Assembly: GCF_030209445.1 (NCBI RefSeq)
Contig: NZ_JARVSD010000003.1
Span: 310,001-374,000, forward strand
Reading direction: 5' to 3'
Length of the DNA stretch: 64,000 nucleotides
Origin: Promicromonospora sp. MEB111
GTDB lineage: Bacteria; Actinomycetota; Actinomycetes; Actinomycetales; Cellulomonadaceae
This document shows, piece by piece, positions 36,901 to 43,003 of this stretch. The stretch's first letter is position 1; each line of letters begins with the position of its first letter. The position numbers were made by a program, and so were the translations under genes. A model generated the notes under the pieces. That model saw nothing but the letters and a program-made list of their open reading frames with translations, made no database searches and had not been told where the DNA came from.

Positions 36901-37533
36901 TACAACGGAAAGGGCGGCTACGCGCCCGGGGCGAAGGCCCGCATCGCGGCCGCTGCGGCGGCGCATCGGCGGCTGGAGCAGCGCCGGCTGCAGCAGCGCA
37001 AGGCCCAGGAAAGAGCGGCGGCGCAGGCGCGTGAGGCGCAGACCCAGAAGCGGGAGCAGAAGAACAGTTGGCTCAAGGGCGTCGGGAACTGGGCCATGGA
37101 CGCGGCGGACAAGGCATGGGACGCCTCTGGTGAAGCGGCGGAATATATGACGGAGAGCAAGGTCGGAAAATCGATTGAGTTTGCCTGCGGATTCGCCTTC
37201 GGTGCTGCGGGTACGCTTTGCGGCGCCGTCTACACTGCGGCCTATGCTCGTCAGGGGAAATGGGACAAGATGGCGGTGTCGGCAGCGGGGATGATCGGCG
37301 GCGGTGCGGCAGGAAAGGTTGTGGCGAAGAGCGTGGTCAAGCGGTTCGCGAGCGATCTGCCAGCCAACCCGGCGCTGAGTGTGGCACGGTCCATCGATCC
37401 CGTGGGCGACGCTCTTGGAGTGACCGATGTCAGACGTCTTTATGGCACGAGCTACGTGACGTCAAACCTGGCCGGAATTGCCACTTCAGGGGTAATCAGT
37501 AGTGGTGGAAACAGTCTGATTGGCGAGAAATAG
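30961..37533 (+). CDS. RHS/YD-repeat protein with variable C-terminal tip (probable polymorphic toxin)
   Basis: About 2190 residues. A GTG at 30961 with GAGGGGG upstream is preferred; an in-frame GTG at 30895 would overlap the previous stop (GTGA). Signal peptide RRRRQGSGRGAAVVAGALVLVLAGPVVAP. The middle is an RHS shell (SpvB-like start WPYPMRTPPVPGGLAPELSLSYSS), with many YD repeats (YDALGRLTAV, YDLRGRQTSA, YDNLGRKTSL). The RHS core closes with GARLYDPVLGSFISVDPV, AYANNNPLTWSDPTGL near residue 1927. The remaining ~260 residues are the variable tip: a Gly-rich linker, a charged QRRLQQRKAQERAAAQ helix (about 1996-2040), then a Gly/Ala-rich, partly hydrophobic domain of unknown type. GC falls visibly from about 37134, consistent with exchange of the tip. 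Confidence 0.92.
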   Translation: MGDSVRDRGARRRRQGSGRGAAVVAGALVLVLAGPVVAPAVAAGIDAAERQSMTLDEARDYTDSLGFEAPEVDLVESTELTSDDARAAGPAERDSMPSAEPTTVVVPDGGAVTLDLPATEPGADVSSKARRQADGVHGLAGGLGVELRPAGLRPAAGPVEVEHLTRSAAESLGIAGPVVALRAVDAVGAATVEPTSGGQVRVGLDVSYLAGAGADLVHRLRLVRLPECAVTSPEIAGCREATPVSGARLDPRTLELIGEVEVPARSARAADDLLVLAVTAGTAGSAGDWGATSLSPSASWNVSTQSGAFSWPYPMRTPPVPGGLAPELSLSYSSASLDGRVVSANSQASQVGDGWEANLSGYVERKYVPCSEDQAAVKEQAPNNATRDTGDLCWKSNNATLVFNGSSTELVREGSTNTWRPENDDNTKVVRATGGSGGGQDGEHWVVTTDDGTKYTFGGGLTSTGVASLSVQYVRVYGNHPGEPCHATAFADSSCAQMPYRWNLDQVEDTSGNTISYTYERETNRYGHNLNSHGSTTEYVSGARLAAATYGTRAGATTAAPAEISFGYAERCVPTADFDCAASKLNAANSSHWPDVPQDLICTSGTTCPQTSPAFYDRKRLTDVTTNIRDGGTLVPVDRWSLTQTYPDVGDGQSPALWLESIRHTGLGGAAADVALPDVRFHGAQKDNRVDTTGDLGPAMTRYRLDEIRTEAGGLTTIAYSGRECSTSNLPDSPQSNSMRCQPVWWTPEGAAEQVMEYFHHYRVESVTQDGRVAGTVPVDTTYEYTGGPEWHYADSELIKPKYRTWGELRGYSRVDVYTGAPGEEDAPQLHTAYRYFRGMHGDRNGAGGTTTDQVDGIDDLDQYAGMVREEITYDGSDVVERTLSTPWRSAATATDPDDTSKKAFHTEIARAETVTPLAAGGERTTLTETTFDSYGMPETVSEHGSTGATGDELCTRTTYARNTTANILNTAQRVETVGVRCDQTATRPQDVVSDVRYAYDTGAVGATPSRGLVTLTQEADRYASGAPVYVDTSKAQYNSYGQPTSATDALGNVTATDYDNTGGLTRSTTSTSPDPDGTGPLTSHVTTTVVDPLWGAPTRATDPNGKVTQGRYDALGRLTAVWEPGRVPDQHDPTSKFTYQVTDTGLNTVLTETLNWDASGYVASSDVYDGLLRERQTQAPSASATVLGRVVNDTLYDSRGLTTVTRDGWSTTGAASASLVVSAKAVDARTVTAFDGAGRPVSETFQSGEGDQSDGETAYLDVWTTTTSYGGDRVTVDPPQGGIPTTTVMDSRGRTSELWQYEGASPSGTHHVTTYEYDDADRLIGMADPAGNEWSYGYDLRGRQTSASDPDKGDGSMTYDAAGRVLTTTDARGEVLGYTYDNLGRKTSLRAGGTSGTVRASWSYDKLTSGTVVKGQQTAATRHHDGVQLTTTVDGFTDRYQPTATTVSIPQSASTPAGLAGQYTYRYTYTKDGRVRTQSVPGAGPITAEGLTTQYSATNAADGLTGGFGWGNYVVRADYLPTGEVSYLRTGNTKTYQETSAYDRGTRRLESVTTMQQVGTAEDPLNELRHAAYTYDDAGNVLSVADTPDPALGGQLSDQQCFTYDWARRLTGAWTPASGDCATAPSVAGLGGADPYWKSYAYDAVGNRTSSTLHQSTADGGNVTSGYTRPDAGAARPHAVSSVTAKGAAGAVLGTSTFSYDDAGNLTGRAVAGQEAQELSWDTEGELESVAEDTDGDGSVSEAEQAAADEYVYTADGDRLIREQDGDTTLYLPGQEITLDGQTGQVRANRYYSFAGRTVAVRDGSAFADVSSVFSDHHNTATLQIANTTNQVTRRYTDPFGASRDSAAGLPDPTAGGSADWVGDHGFLDKPSDTTGLTAVGARLYDPVLGSFISVDPVMDLSDPQQWNAYAYANNNPLTWSDPTGLLLGPLIDGAYTAPTRGKPGSGGWQVAPNRTGYTGRWNNGGSYRGPNSIGDRPVYNGKGGYAPGAKARIAAAAAAHRRLEQRRLQQRKAQERAAAQAREAQTQKREQKNSWLKGVGNWAMDAADKAWDASGEAAEYMTESKVGKSIEFACGFAFGAAGTLCGAVYTAAYARQGKWDKMAVSAAGMIGGGAAGKVVAKSVVKRFASDLPANPALSVARSIDPVGDALGVTDVRRLYGTSYVTSNLAGIATSGVISSGGNSLIGEK

Positions 37534-37535
37534 CA

Positions 37536-38030
37536 ATGTACGTGCTGCGATCCAAGAAATCAGAACTCTGGAGGCCTGTTTACGTCGCCGGGATTCTCGC
37601 GTCCGTTGCATTTCTGGGTCTGCTGGCGGCCAGGCTGGTGGACTCTTCCGCGACGCTCAGTGTCGCAGTGACGATTGCGGTTTTCGTGCTTCTTGTTGGC
37701 TTGGTGCGGGTGCTGAACTGGTGGTTCACTGCTGGTCGAACAAGGGTCTCGGTGAGTCGGGAAGCACTGCTGGTCCGCGGACGTCTTCGTACCGTTCGGC
37801 TTCAGCCCCAGGACGTCGCATCCGCGTACATCCTGCCGGGGGAATGGAGGCCGGAGTGGTCGCGCTGGGCAGTGCATCCGAGGGTTGTCCTCGAACTGCG
37901 CGACGGTCGACAGATCTCGCGACAAGTTCTCCTGGACTCGAACGGCGTGCTGCGCGAGGGGCCGAAACTCCACTCGGCCGTCGTGGAGGCTGCAGGTCAG
38001 AGCAACCAGGACCATGGCATGACAGGCTGA
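37536..38030 (+). CDS. Small membrane protein, candidate immunity protein for the RHS tip
   Basis: A 164-residue protein starting 3 bases after the RHS stop. Two adjacent membrane helices (PVYVAGILASVAFLGLLAARLV and TLSVAVTIAVFVLLVGLVRVLNWWF, residues 14-63) are followed by a cytoplasmic beta-rich domain (TRVSVSREALLVRGRLRTVRLQPQDVASAYI... RVVLELRDGRQISRQVLLDS) that resembles PH-like/YdbS-type folds. Its base composition is lower in GC than the surrounding genes and matches the RHS tip. Position, size and co-composition are those of an immunity gene; a membrane location suits a toxin acting on the membrane. No direct family recognition. Confidence 0.7.
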   Translation: MYVLRSKKSELWRPVYVAGILASVAFLGLLAARLVDSSATLSVAVTIAVFVLLVGLVRVLNWWFTAGRTRVSVSREALLVRGRLRTVRLQPQDVASAYILPGEWRPEWSRWAVHPRVVLELRDGRQISRQVLLDSNGVLREGPKLHSAVVEAAGQSNQDHGMTG

Positions 38031-38168
38031 CGAGCGACATGGGATGCCGAGATCCCGGAGTAGGGCGGGCGGGCCGACGGCGCGACCGCCTCGTGAAAAT
38101 TGTCACTAACGCCCCGGGCGTGAGGTTTTCAGGTGGTTCGGACCCCCGCCGCGGATAGGCTGCCGACC

Positions 38169-38522
38169 ATGGAGTTCCTCTACAACGTCTTCGTGTTCCT
38201 GCACTTCGCGAGCTGGGCGCTCGTCTTCGGCGGCTCGATCGCGTCGCTGCGGACCAAGGCTCTCTACAAGGGTGTCTCGCACGGTGCCATGGGGGCCGTC
38301 GTCGCGGGCGTCATCATGGTCGGCATCGCCGAGATGGGCGGCCTCTGGGACGACGGTGGCCCGTCGATGGCGAAGATCGGCGTCAAGCTCGTGATCGCAC
38401 TCGCCGTCGCCGTGCTGGCCGTGATCGCGGTGCGCAAGGGCGAGAACGTGTCGCAGGGCCTCAAGGGCTCCGTGCTCGGCCTCACCCTGGTGAACATCGG
38501 GGTCGCGGTCTTCTGGAACTGA
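38169..38522 (+). CDS. Small integral membrane protein, function unknown
   Basis: A 117-residue protein with four hydrophobic segments: MEFLYNVFVFLHFASWALVFGGSIASL, GAMGAVVAGVIMVGIAEMGGLW, KIGVKLVIALAVAVLAVIAV and GSVLGLTLVNIGVAVFW. ATG at 38169 chosen because it begins the first helix; upstream in-frame codons add only a non-hydrophobic stretch. GC returns to the chromosomal level here, so it marks the right border of the RHS island. No catalytic motif seen. Confidence 0.75.
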   Translation: MEFLYNVFVFLHFASWALVFGGSIASLRTKALYKGVSHGAMGAVVAGVIMVGIAEMGGLWDDGGPSMAKIGVKLVIALAVAVLAVIAVRKGENVSQGLKGSVLGLTLVNIGVAVFWN

Positions 38523-38553
38523 CACCGGGCGCGCACCGGGCAGGACGGCGTCG

Positions 38554-39414
38554 CTAGCGCGTCGCCACCCAGTCCCGGTGCGCTGCCAGGCTGCGGTCGA
38601 ACAGTCCCCGCAGGGCGTCGTCGTTGATGCCCCGCAGCGTGATGCCCAGCGTCCGCAGGCCGTCGCGCCAGTCGTCGTACGTCGTGAGCTCGACCTGCTC
38701 GGCGCGTGACCCGGTCCGCGTGAACTGGCAGCCGCGCAGCGTCTCCGCGGCGTCGGGCAGACGGCGTTGCACCACCAGCTTGCGGGCGTACGCCCCGCCG
38801 TCCGGCGCGGTCAGCCGGCGGTGGGCGGCGTCGGCCTGCTCGGGCGTGAGCGCCTCGTCGAAGAGGTCGACGGCGCCGAAGCTGCCCTGGGCGTCGTGGT
38901 GGAACGTCCAGCCGTCGTCGCGCACGTCGAGCCGGTAGGTGAACGGGCCCTGCCGGTACTCGCCCGCGGCCAGCGGCAACGGTTCGTGCAGGCCGTCGCC
39001 GCAGCCGACGTCGGGCCACCAGACGCCGGCCGGGTTCTCGTCGGTCGGCAGGCCGCGCACCGACAGCGCCAGGTGGCCGACGTGCAGGTCCCGGCGTTCG
39101 GCCTCGTCGTCCCAGTTGTGCCCCCACGCGGGGACGACGTCGTAGCCGAGCGCCCGCAGCGCCGTCGTCATGACGCCGTTGTGGTGGAAGCAGTAGCCCG
39201 CGTTGCCGCCCGTGGCCACGCGCGCCAGGGTCGCGGCGGCGCCGATCGCGGGCGGGTCGCCGAGCATGGTGTGCAGGTTCTCGTACGGGATGCGCTCCGC
39301 GTGCCGCCGGTGGATCTCGAACAGCGTCCCGACCGTCGCCGGGGGCCGCGCCTCCAGGCCCAGCCGGGCCAGGTAGCCGGCCGCCTCGTGCTCCATGGCG
39401 AGCAGGATATCCAT
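38554..39414 (-). CDS. Arylamine N-acetyltransferase
   Basis: Transfers acetyl from acetyl-CoA to arylamines and hydrazines. The 286-residue protein shows the NAT catalytic triad: Cys75 in GGNAGYCFHHN, His114 in HVGHLAL and Asp135 in WWPDVGCGDG. The N-terminal RIPYENLHTMLGD is the conserved substrate-loop helix (usual form PFENL). Start at 39414 (MDILLAMEHEAAGYLARLG) or the internal ATG at 39396; the former has slightly better length. Monocistronic; no relationship to neighbours evident. Confidence 0.92.
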   Translation of the reverse strand: MDILLAMEHEAAGYLARLGLEARPPATVGTLFEIHRRHAERIPYENLHTMLGDPPAIGAAATLARVATGGNAGYCFHHNGVMTTALRALGYDVVPAWGHNWDDEAERRDLHVGHLALSVRGLPTDENPAGVWWPDVGCGDGLHEPLPLAAGEYRQGPFTYRLDVRDDGWTFHHDAQGSFGAVDLFDEALTPEQADAAHRRLTAPDGGAYARKLVVQRRLPDAAETLRGCQFTRTGSRAEQVELTTYDDWRDGLRTLGITLRGINDDALRGLFDRSLAAHRDWVATR

Positions 39415-39458
39415 CCGGGCTCGGTGTCCGATTTGCACCAGCAGGCTAGTGTGCGGCC

Positions 39459-39944
39459 GTGGACGTTTGGGCAGAGGTACTCGTCGGTGTCGCAATCCTG
39501 GTCGGGCTGATCGGCATCGTCGTCCAGGTGTTGCCCGGCGCCGTGCTCGTGCTGGGCGGCATCCTCGTGTGGGCCATCTTCACCGGCGGCGTCGAGGCGT
39601 GGGTCGTGTTCGGCATCGCCGCCGTCGCCATCGCCGTCGCCGAGGTGTTCCAGTGGATCCTGGCCGGCAAGCACATGCGCAAGGCCGAGGTACCGGTGCT
39701 GACGCTCGCCGTGGGCGGCATCGCGGGCATCATCGGCTTCTTCGTGGTGCCGGTGATCGGCCTGTTCCTGTTCTTCGTCGCCGCGATCTTCCTGCTGGAG
39801 TGGGCGCGCCGCAAGGACGTGTCGGCCGCGTGGGGCGCCACCAAGGCCGCCGTCCAGGCCACGCTGATCACGATCGGCGTCCAGCTCGTGGGCTCACTGA
39901 TCGCGACGGGCGCGTGGGTGGTCGGCCTCTTCATCACGGGCTGA
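39459..39944 (+). CDS. DUF456 family membrane protein
   Basis: A 161-residue protein with four or five hydrophobic segments. The DUF456 pattern is clear: GLIGIVVQVLPGAVLVLGGILVWAI, VFGIAAVAIAVAEVFQWILAGKHMRK, GIAGIIGFFVVPVIGLFLFFVAAIFLLEWAR, and ATLITIGVQLVGSLIATGAWVVGLF. GTG start at 39459. Function of the family is unknown. Divergent from the NAT gene and followed by the long hairpin at 40013. Confidence 0.87.
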   Translation: MDVWAEVLVGVAILVGLIGIVVQVLPGAVLVLGGILVWAIFTGGVEAWVVFGIAAVAIAVAEVFQWILAGKHMRKAEVPVLTLAVGGIAGIIGFFVVPVIGLFLFFVAAIFLLEWARRKDVSAAWGATKAAVQATLITIGVQLVGSLIATGAWVVGLFITG

Positions 39945-40012
39945 CGCCGCAGCCGGGGCGGCCGCACCGGGGTGAGCGTCGGGCCGGGCGAACGTCGGGC
40001 CGAGCCGCGAAG

Positions 40013-40083
40013 GTGCGCTTCTACCCAGCCATTGGGCCCGAAAACAGCGTGTTTTCGGGCCCAATGGCTGGGTAGAAGCGCAC
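40013..40083. terminator. 34-bp perfect hairpin between convergent genes (palindrome 4)
   Basis: Arms 40013-40046 and 40050-40083 are perfectly complementary over 34 bases with a 3-base GCG loop. It lies between the DUF456 stop (39944) and the thioesterase stop (40140). It begins 68 bases after the first and ends 56 bases before the second. No T-tract. Same style as the palindromes at 4419, 10551 and 22975 but with a different sequence. Confidence 0.75.
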
Positions 40084-40139
40084 TTCGTGCCGGGGGCGCG
40101 CGGGTGGGCGACGCCGCGGCCGGGGGTGGGTCGACGGCG

Positions 40140-40709
40140 TCAGGCGCCCGGCGTCGGGAGGTCGAAGACCAGCAGGGTGCTCGACGCCGTGGCCACCACC
40201 GCACCCGTCGCGTCCCGCACCACGCCCTCGGTGAAGCCCACGCGGGAGCCGGCCTTGACGACCGTGCCCTCGGCGGTGAGCGGCCCGCCGCCGCCGCGCA
40301 CGGCCTTGACGTAGCTCACCTTGATCTCGATCGAGGTGTAGCCCTTGCCCTGCGGCAGCACCGACTGGATGGCGCAGCCGCACACCGTGTCGAGCAGCGT
40401 GCAGAGCACGCCGCCGTGGATCGTGCCGATCGGGTTGTAGCCGGACTCGTCCGGTGTGCACCGGAAGGTCACGCGCCCCTCCTCGACCTCGTCGATGTCC
40501 AGGCCGAAGTGGGAGGCGATCGGCGGCGGCGGGATGAGGCCGTCGCGCATCCGGCGCAGGAACTCGACGCCGGACGTCAGCGGTGCCTGTGCCGCGGTCC
40601 GGAGGGGGTCGTACCAGGTCAGGTCGCGGCTGCGGGGTTCGCCCCAGGCCTCGTGCGCGGTCGCGGCCTCGTGAGCGCCCGGCGCATCGGTCTGCTGTGT
40701 TTCGGACAT
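40140..40709 (-). CDS. PaaI-type acyl-CoA thioesterase (hotdog fold)
   Basis: A 189-residue hotdog-fold protein. The family core is SHFGLDIDEVEEGRVTFRCTPDESGYNPIGTIHGGVLCTLLDTVCGCAIQSVLP, containing the HGG motif and the following acidic residue in LLD that serves PaaI-like thioesterases, then a C-terminal strand set (YTSIEIKVSYVKAVRG, EGTVVKAGSRVGFTEG). The first ~55 residues are a hydrophilic extension not usual in the family. Likely hydrolyses an aromatic or medium-chain acyl-CoA. Divergent from the S9 peptidase gene across 24 bases. Confidence 0.9.
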   Translation of the reverse strand: MSETQQTDAPGAHEAATAHEAWGEPRSRDLTWYDPLRTAAQAPLTSGVEFLRRMRDGLIPPPPIASHFGLDIDEVEEGRVTFRCTPDESGYNPIGTIHGGVLCTLLDTVCGCAIQSVLPQGKGYTSIEIKVSYVKAVRGGGGPLTAEGTVVKAGSRVGFTEGVVRDATGAVVATASSTLLVFDLPTPGA

Positions 40710-40733
40710 GCTCGCAAGGGTAGTGTCCGGCTC

Positions 40734-42731
40734 ATGCAGGCAGCCGACCTCCCCCTGATCCGCACCGTCTCCCGGCCCGCCGTCCACCCGGACGGTACGT
40801 GGGCCGTCGTGTCGGTGACCCGCCCCGACCTGGAGGCGGACGCCGTCGTCGGGCAGCTCTGGCGGGTGCCGCTGGCCCCGGCCGCCGGCGCCGGTGCCGA
40901 GCCCAGCCGCCTCACCCGCGGCTTCCGCGACACGGAGCCGCGCTTCTCGCCCGACGGCGCCCTGGTCGCCTTCCTGCGCGCGCAGCCGCAGGGCGCCCCG
41001 CAGCTCTGGGTGCTCCCGGTCGGGGGCGGAGAGGCCGTGCAGGTCACGGACCGCACGCTCGGCGTGAGCGGGTTCCGCTGGTCGCCCGACGGGAGGCGCC
41101 TCGCGTTCCTGAGCCGCGAGCCCGAGCCGGGCCGCTACGGCTCGGTCGAGGGCATCGCGCCGGGGGCCGAGGGACCGCGCCGCATCACGGAGTGGAGCTG
41201 GACGCGCAACGGCCTGGGTTACCACCGCGACCGCCCGCAGCACGTGTACCTCGTCGACGTGCCCGACGTCGACGCCGAGCCCGTGGTCCAGCCCGTCGCG
41301 ACCCCGCAGGGCCCGGCCGAACCACGGCCCACCGTGCCGGAACCCCGGAGGGTGACCACGGACGACGTCGACCACAGCGGGATCGCCTTCACGCCCGACG
41401 GCGGCTCGATCGCGGTGCTCGCCGAGCGTGAGCAGGGCGCGGGCCAGGTGGGCCGCAGCATCCTGCGCGTGCTGCCGTTGGCGGCCGGGGCCGCGGGCGG
41501 CGGCTCCGAGGTCGAGCTCGGGACCCTCGGTCCCCAGGCGGTCGCGTTCGGCCCGGGCGGTGAGCTGTACGTGCTCGCCCAGGACCACGGCCCCGAGGGC
41601 AAGGACTTCGTGGCCCGCAACGCCGCCCTGTACGTGCTGTCCGCGTGGGCCGACCCGGAGCCCCGCCGGCTCACCGACCCGGAGACGCAGGAGCTGGGTC
41701 ACGAGCCGGTGCCGCTGGCCGACGGCGGCGTGCTGCTCGTGCTCGCGTCCCGGGGCACCCAGCAGGTGGTCCGCATCGCCGACGACGGCACCACAACCCA
41801 GCTGACCAGCGGCGACGTGCTCGTCTCCGACATCGGCGTCGGGGGCGGGACGCTCGCCGTCGCCTACGGTGACGCGGGCACCTACGGCGAGGTGGGCGTC
41901 GTCGTGGACGGCGAGATCCGCCCCCGCACGGACTTCTCCGCGCCGCTGCGCGCGGCCGGCGTCGTGACCCCCACCGAGCTGACCGTGACCGGGCGCGACG
42001 GGTATCCCGTGCACGGCTGGGTCGCGGTGCCCGAGGGGACGGGCACCCACCCGACCCTGCTGATGATCCACGGTGGTCCCTACGCGTCCTACGACGTGCG
42101 GCTGTTCGACGAGACGCAGGTGCTGGTCGACGCCGGGTACGCCGTCGTCTACTGCAACCCGCGCGGCTCGGCGGGCTACGGGCAGGCGCACGGACGCACG
42201 ATCAAGCAGGCGATGGGCACCGTGGACCTGCACGACGTGCTGGACTTCCTGGACGGCGCGGTCGCTGCGGACGGGCGGCTGGACGGGTCCCGCGTGGGCG
42301 TGCTCGGCGGTTCGTACGGCGGGTACCTCACGGCCTGGACCATCGCCCACGACCACCGGTTCGCGGGCGCGGTCGTGGAGCGCGGGTTCCTCGACCCCGA
42401 CGTGTTCTTCGGCACCAGCGACATCGGCTCGTTCTTCGGCCTGGAGTACGTGGGCGAGAAGCCCGAGCAGGTGGCCGCGCAGTCGCCGCAGGCCGTCGCC
42501 GGGCAGGTGGCGACGCCCACGCTCGTGCTGCACTCCGAGCTGGACCTGCGCTGTCCGCTGTCGCAGGCGGAGCGCTACTACTCGACGCTCAAGGGCAACG
42601 GCGTGGAGACGGAGCTGGTGGTCTTCCCGGGCGAGAACCACGAGCTGTCCCGCTCCGGGCGCCCGCGCCACAGGCAGCAGCGGTTCGAGATCATCCTCGA
42701 CTGGTGGAGGCGGTACCTGCCCGTCGCCTGA
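40734..42731 (+). CDS. S9 family prolyl oligopeptidase / acylaminoacyl-peptidase
   Basis: A 665-residue serine peptidase. The N-terminal two thirds carry WD40-like propeller repeats (RFSPDGALVAFLR, RWSPDGRRLAFLSRE, AFTPDGGSIAVLA). The C-terminal alpha/beta-hydrolase domain begins near residue 425 (YPVHGWVAVPEGTGTHPTLLMIHGGPYASY). Catalytic triad: Ser527 in GGSYGG, Asp604 in HSELDLRCP, His636 in PGENHELS. No signal peptide, so cytoplasmic. ATG at 40734. The hairpin at 42790 follows. Confidence 0.94.
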   Translation: MQAADLPLIRTVSRPAVHPDGTWAVVSVTRPDLEADAVVGQLWRVPLAPAAGAGAEPSRLTRGFRDTEPRFSPDGALVAFLRAQPQGAPQLWVLPVGGGEAVQVTDRTLGVSGFRWSPDGRRLAFLSREPEPGRYGSVEGIAPGAEGPRRITEWSWTRNGLGYHRDRPQHVYLVDVPDVDAEPVVQPVATPQGPAEPRPTVPEPRRVTTDDVDHSGIAFTPDGGSIAVLAEREQGAGQVGRSILRVLPLAAGAAGGGSEVELGTLGPQAVAFGPGGELYVLAQDHGPEGKDFVARNAALYVLSAWADPEPRRLTDPETQELGHEPVPLADGGVLLVLASRGTQQVVRIADDGTTTQLTSGDVLVSDIGVGGGTLAVAYGDAGTYGEVGVVVDGEIRPRTDFSAPLRAAGVVTPTELTVTGRDGYPVHGWVAVPEGTGTHPTLLMIHGGPYASYDVRLFDETQVLVDAGYAVVYCNPRGSAGYGQAHGRTIKQAMGTVDLHDVLDFLDGAVAADGRLDGSRVGVLGGSYGGYLTAWTIAHDHRFAGAVVERGFLDPDVFFGTSDIGSFFGLEYVGEKPEQVAAQSPQAVAGQVATPTLVLHSELDLRCPLSQAERYYSTLKGNGVETELVVFPGENHELSRSGRPRHRQQRFEIILDWWRRYLPVA

Positions 42732-42789
42732 CGTGGAGCTGCGGCGGTCGCCCGCGGGCCGCACGTGCGGGGTCCTGGCGCGCCGCGCA

Positions 42790-42831
42790 CACGGGTGCCC
42801 GCCACAGAGAGACCTGTGGCGGGCACCCGTG
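42790..42831. terminator. 17-bp hairpin between the S9 peptidase and the mini-ORF
   Basis: Arms 42790-42806 and 42815-42831 are perfect over 17 bases with an 8-base loop (GAGAGACC). It lies 58 bases after the S9 peptidase stop and 12 bases beyond the stop of the small convergent gene at 42844, so it can terminate both transcripts. Confidence 0.75.
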
Positions 42832-42843
42832 GCCGCGCAGGGG

Positions 42844-43002
42844 TCACGCTTCCCTGCGGGGCACGATCCGTCGGAGGGCTGCTCCGGCTGCGACGAGCGC
42901 GAACGACGCCAGTCCGAGCCACAGCAGATGCTCGGGGCCTGTGGCGGCAAGGGCTGCCGCACCGCCGCCTCCAATTGTGCTCAGTGCTGCTCCGTTGTAC
43001 AT
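42844..43002 (-). CDS. 52-residue protein consisting of a sortase sorting signal (LAATG)
   Basis: ATG 43002 to TGA 42844-42846, with AGGAG eight bases upstream inside the end of the GT2 gene; one base separates the GT2 stop from this ATG, so it is translationally coupled. The protein opens MYNGAALSTIGGGG, then has LAATG (residues 18-22), a hydrophobic helix PEHLLWLGLASFALVAAGAAL (23-43) and a basic tail RRIVPRREA. This is the layout of a cell-wall sorting signal; LAxTG is the recognition motif of class E sortases in actinobacteria. There is no separate signal peptide and almost nothing before the motif. Function inferred: a mini-substrate or anchor linked to the synthase product. Confidence 0.8.
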   Translation of the reverse strand: MYNGAALSTIGGGGAAALAATGPEHLLWLGLASFALVAAGAALRRIVPRREA

Positions 43003-43003
43003 G

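Noticed and set aside
42844-43002. Considered treating the 52-codon ORF as chance reading after the GT2 gene.
   Set aside because: Strong AGGAG at correct spacing, one-base coupling to the GT2 stop, an ordered sorting-signal layout and a terminator right after it all support a real gene, so it was kept.
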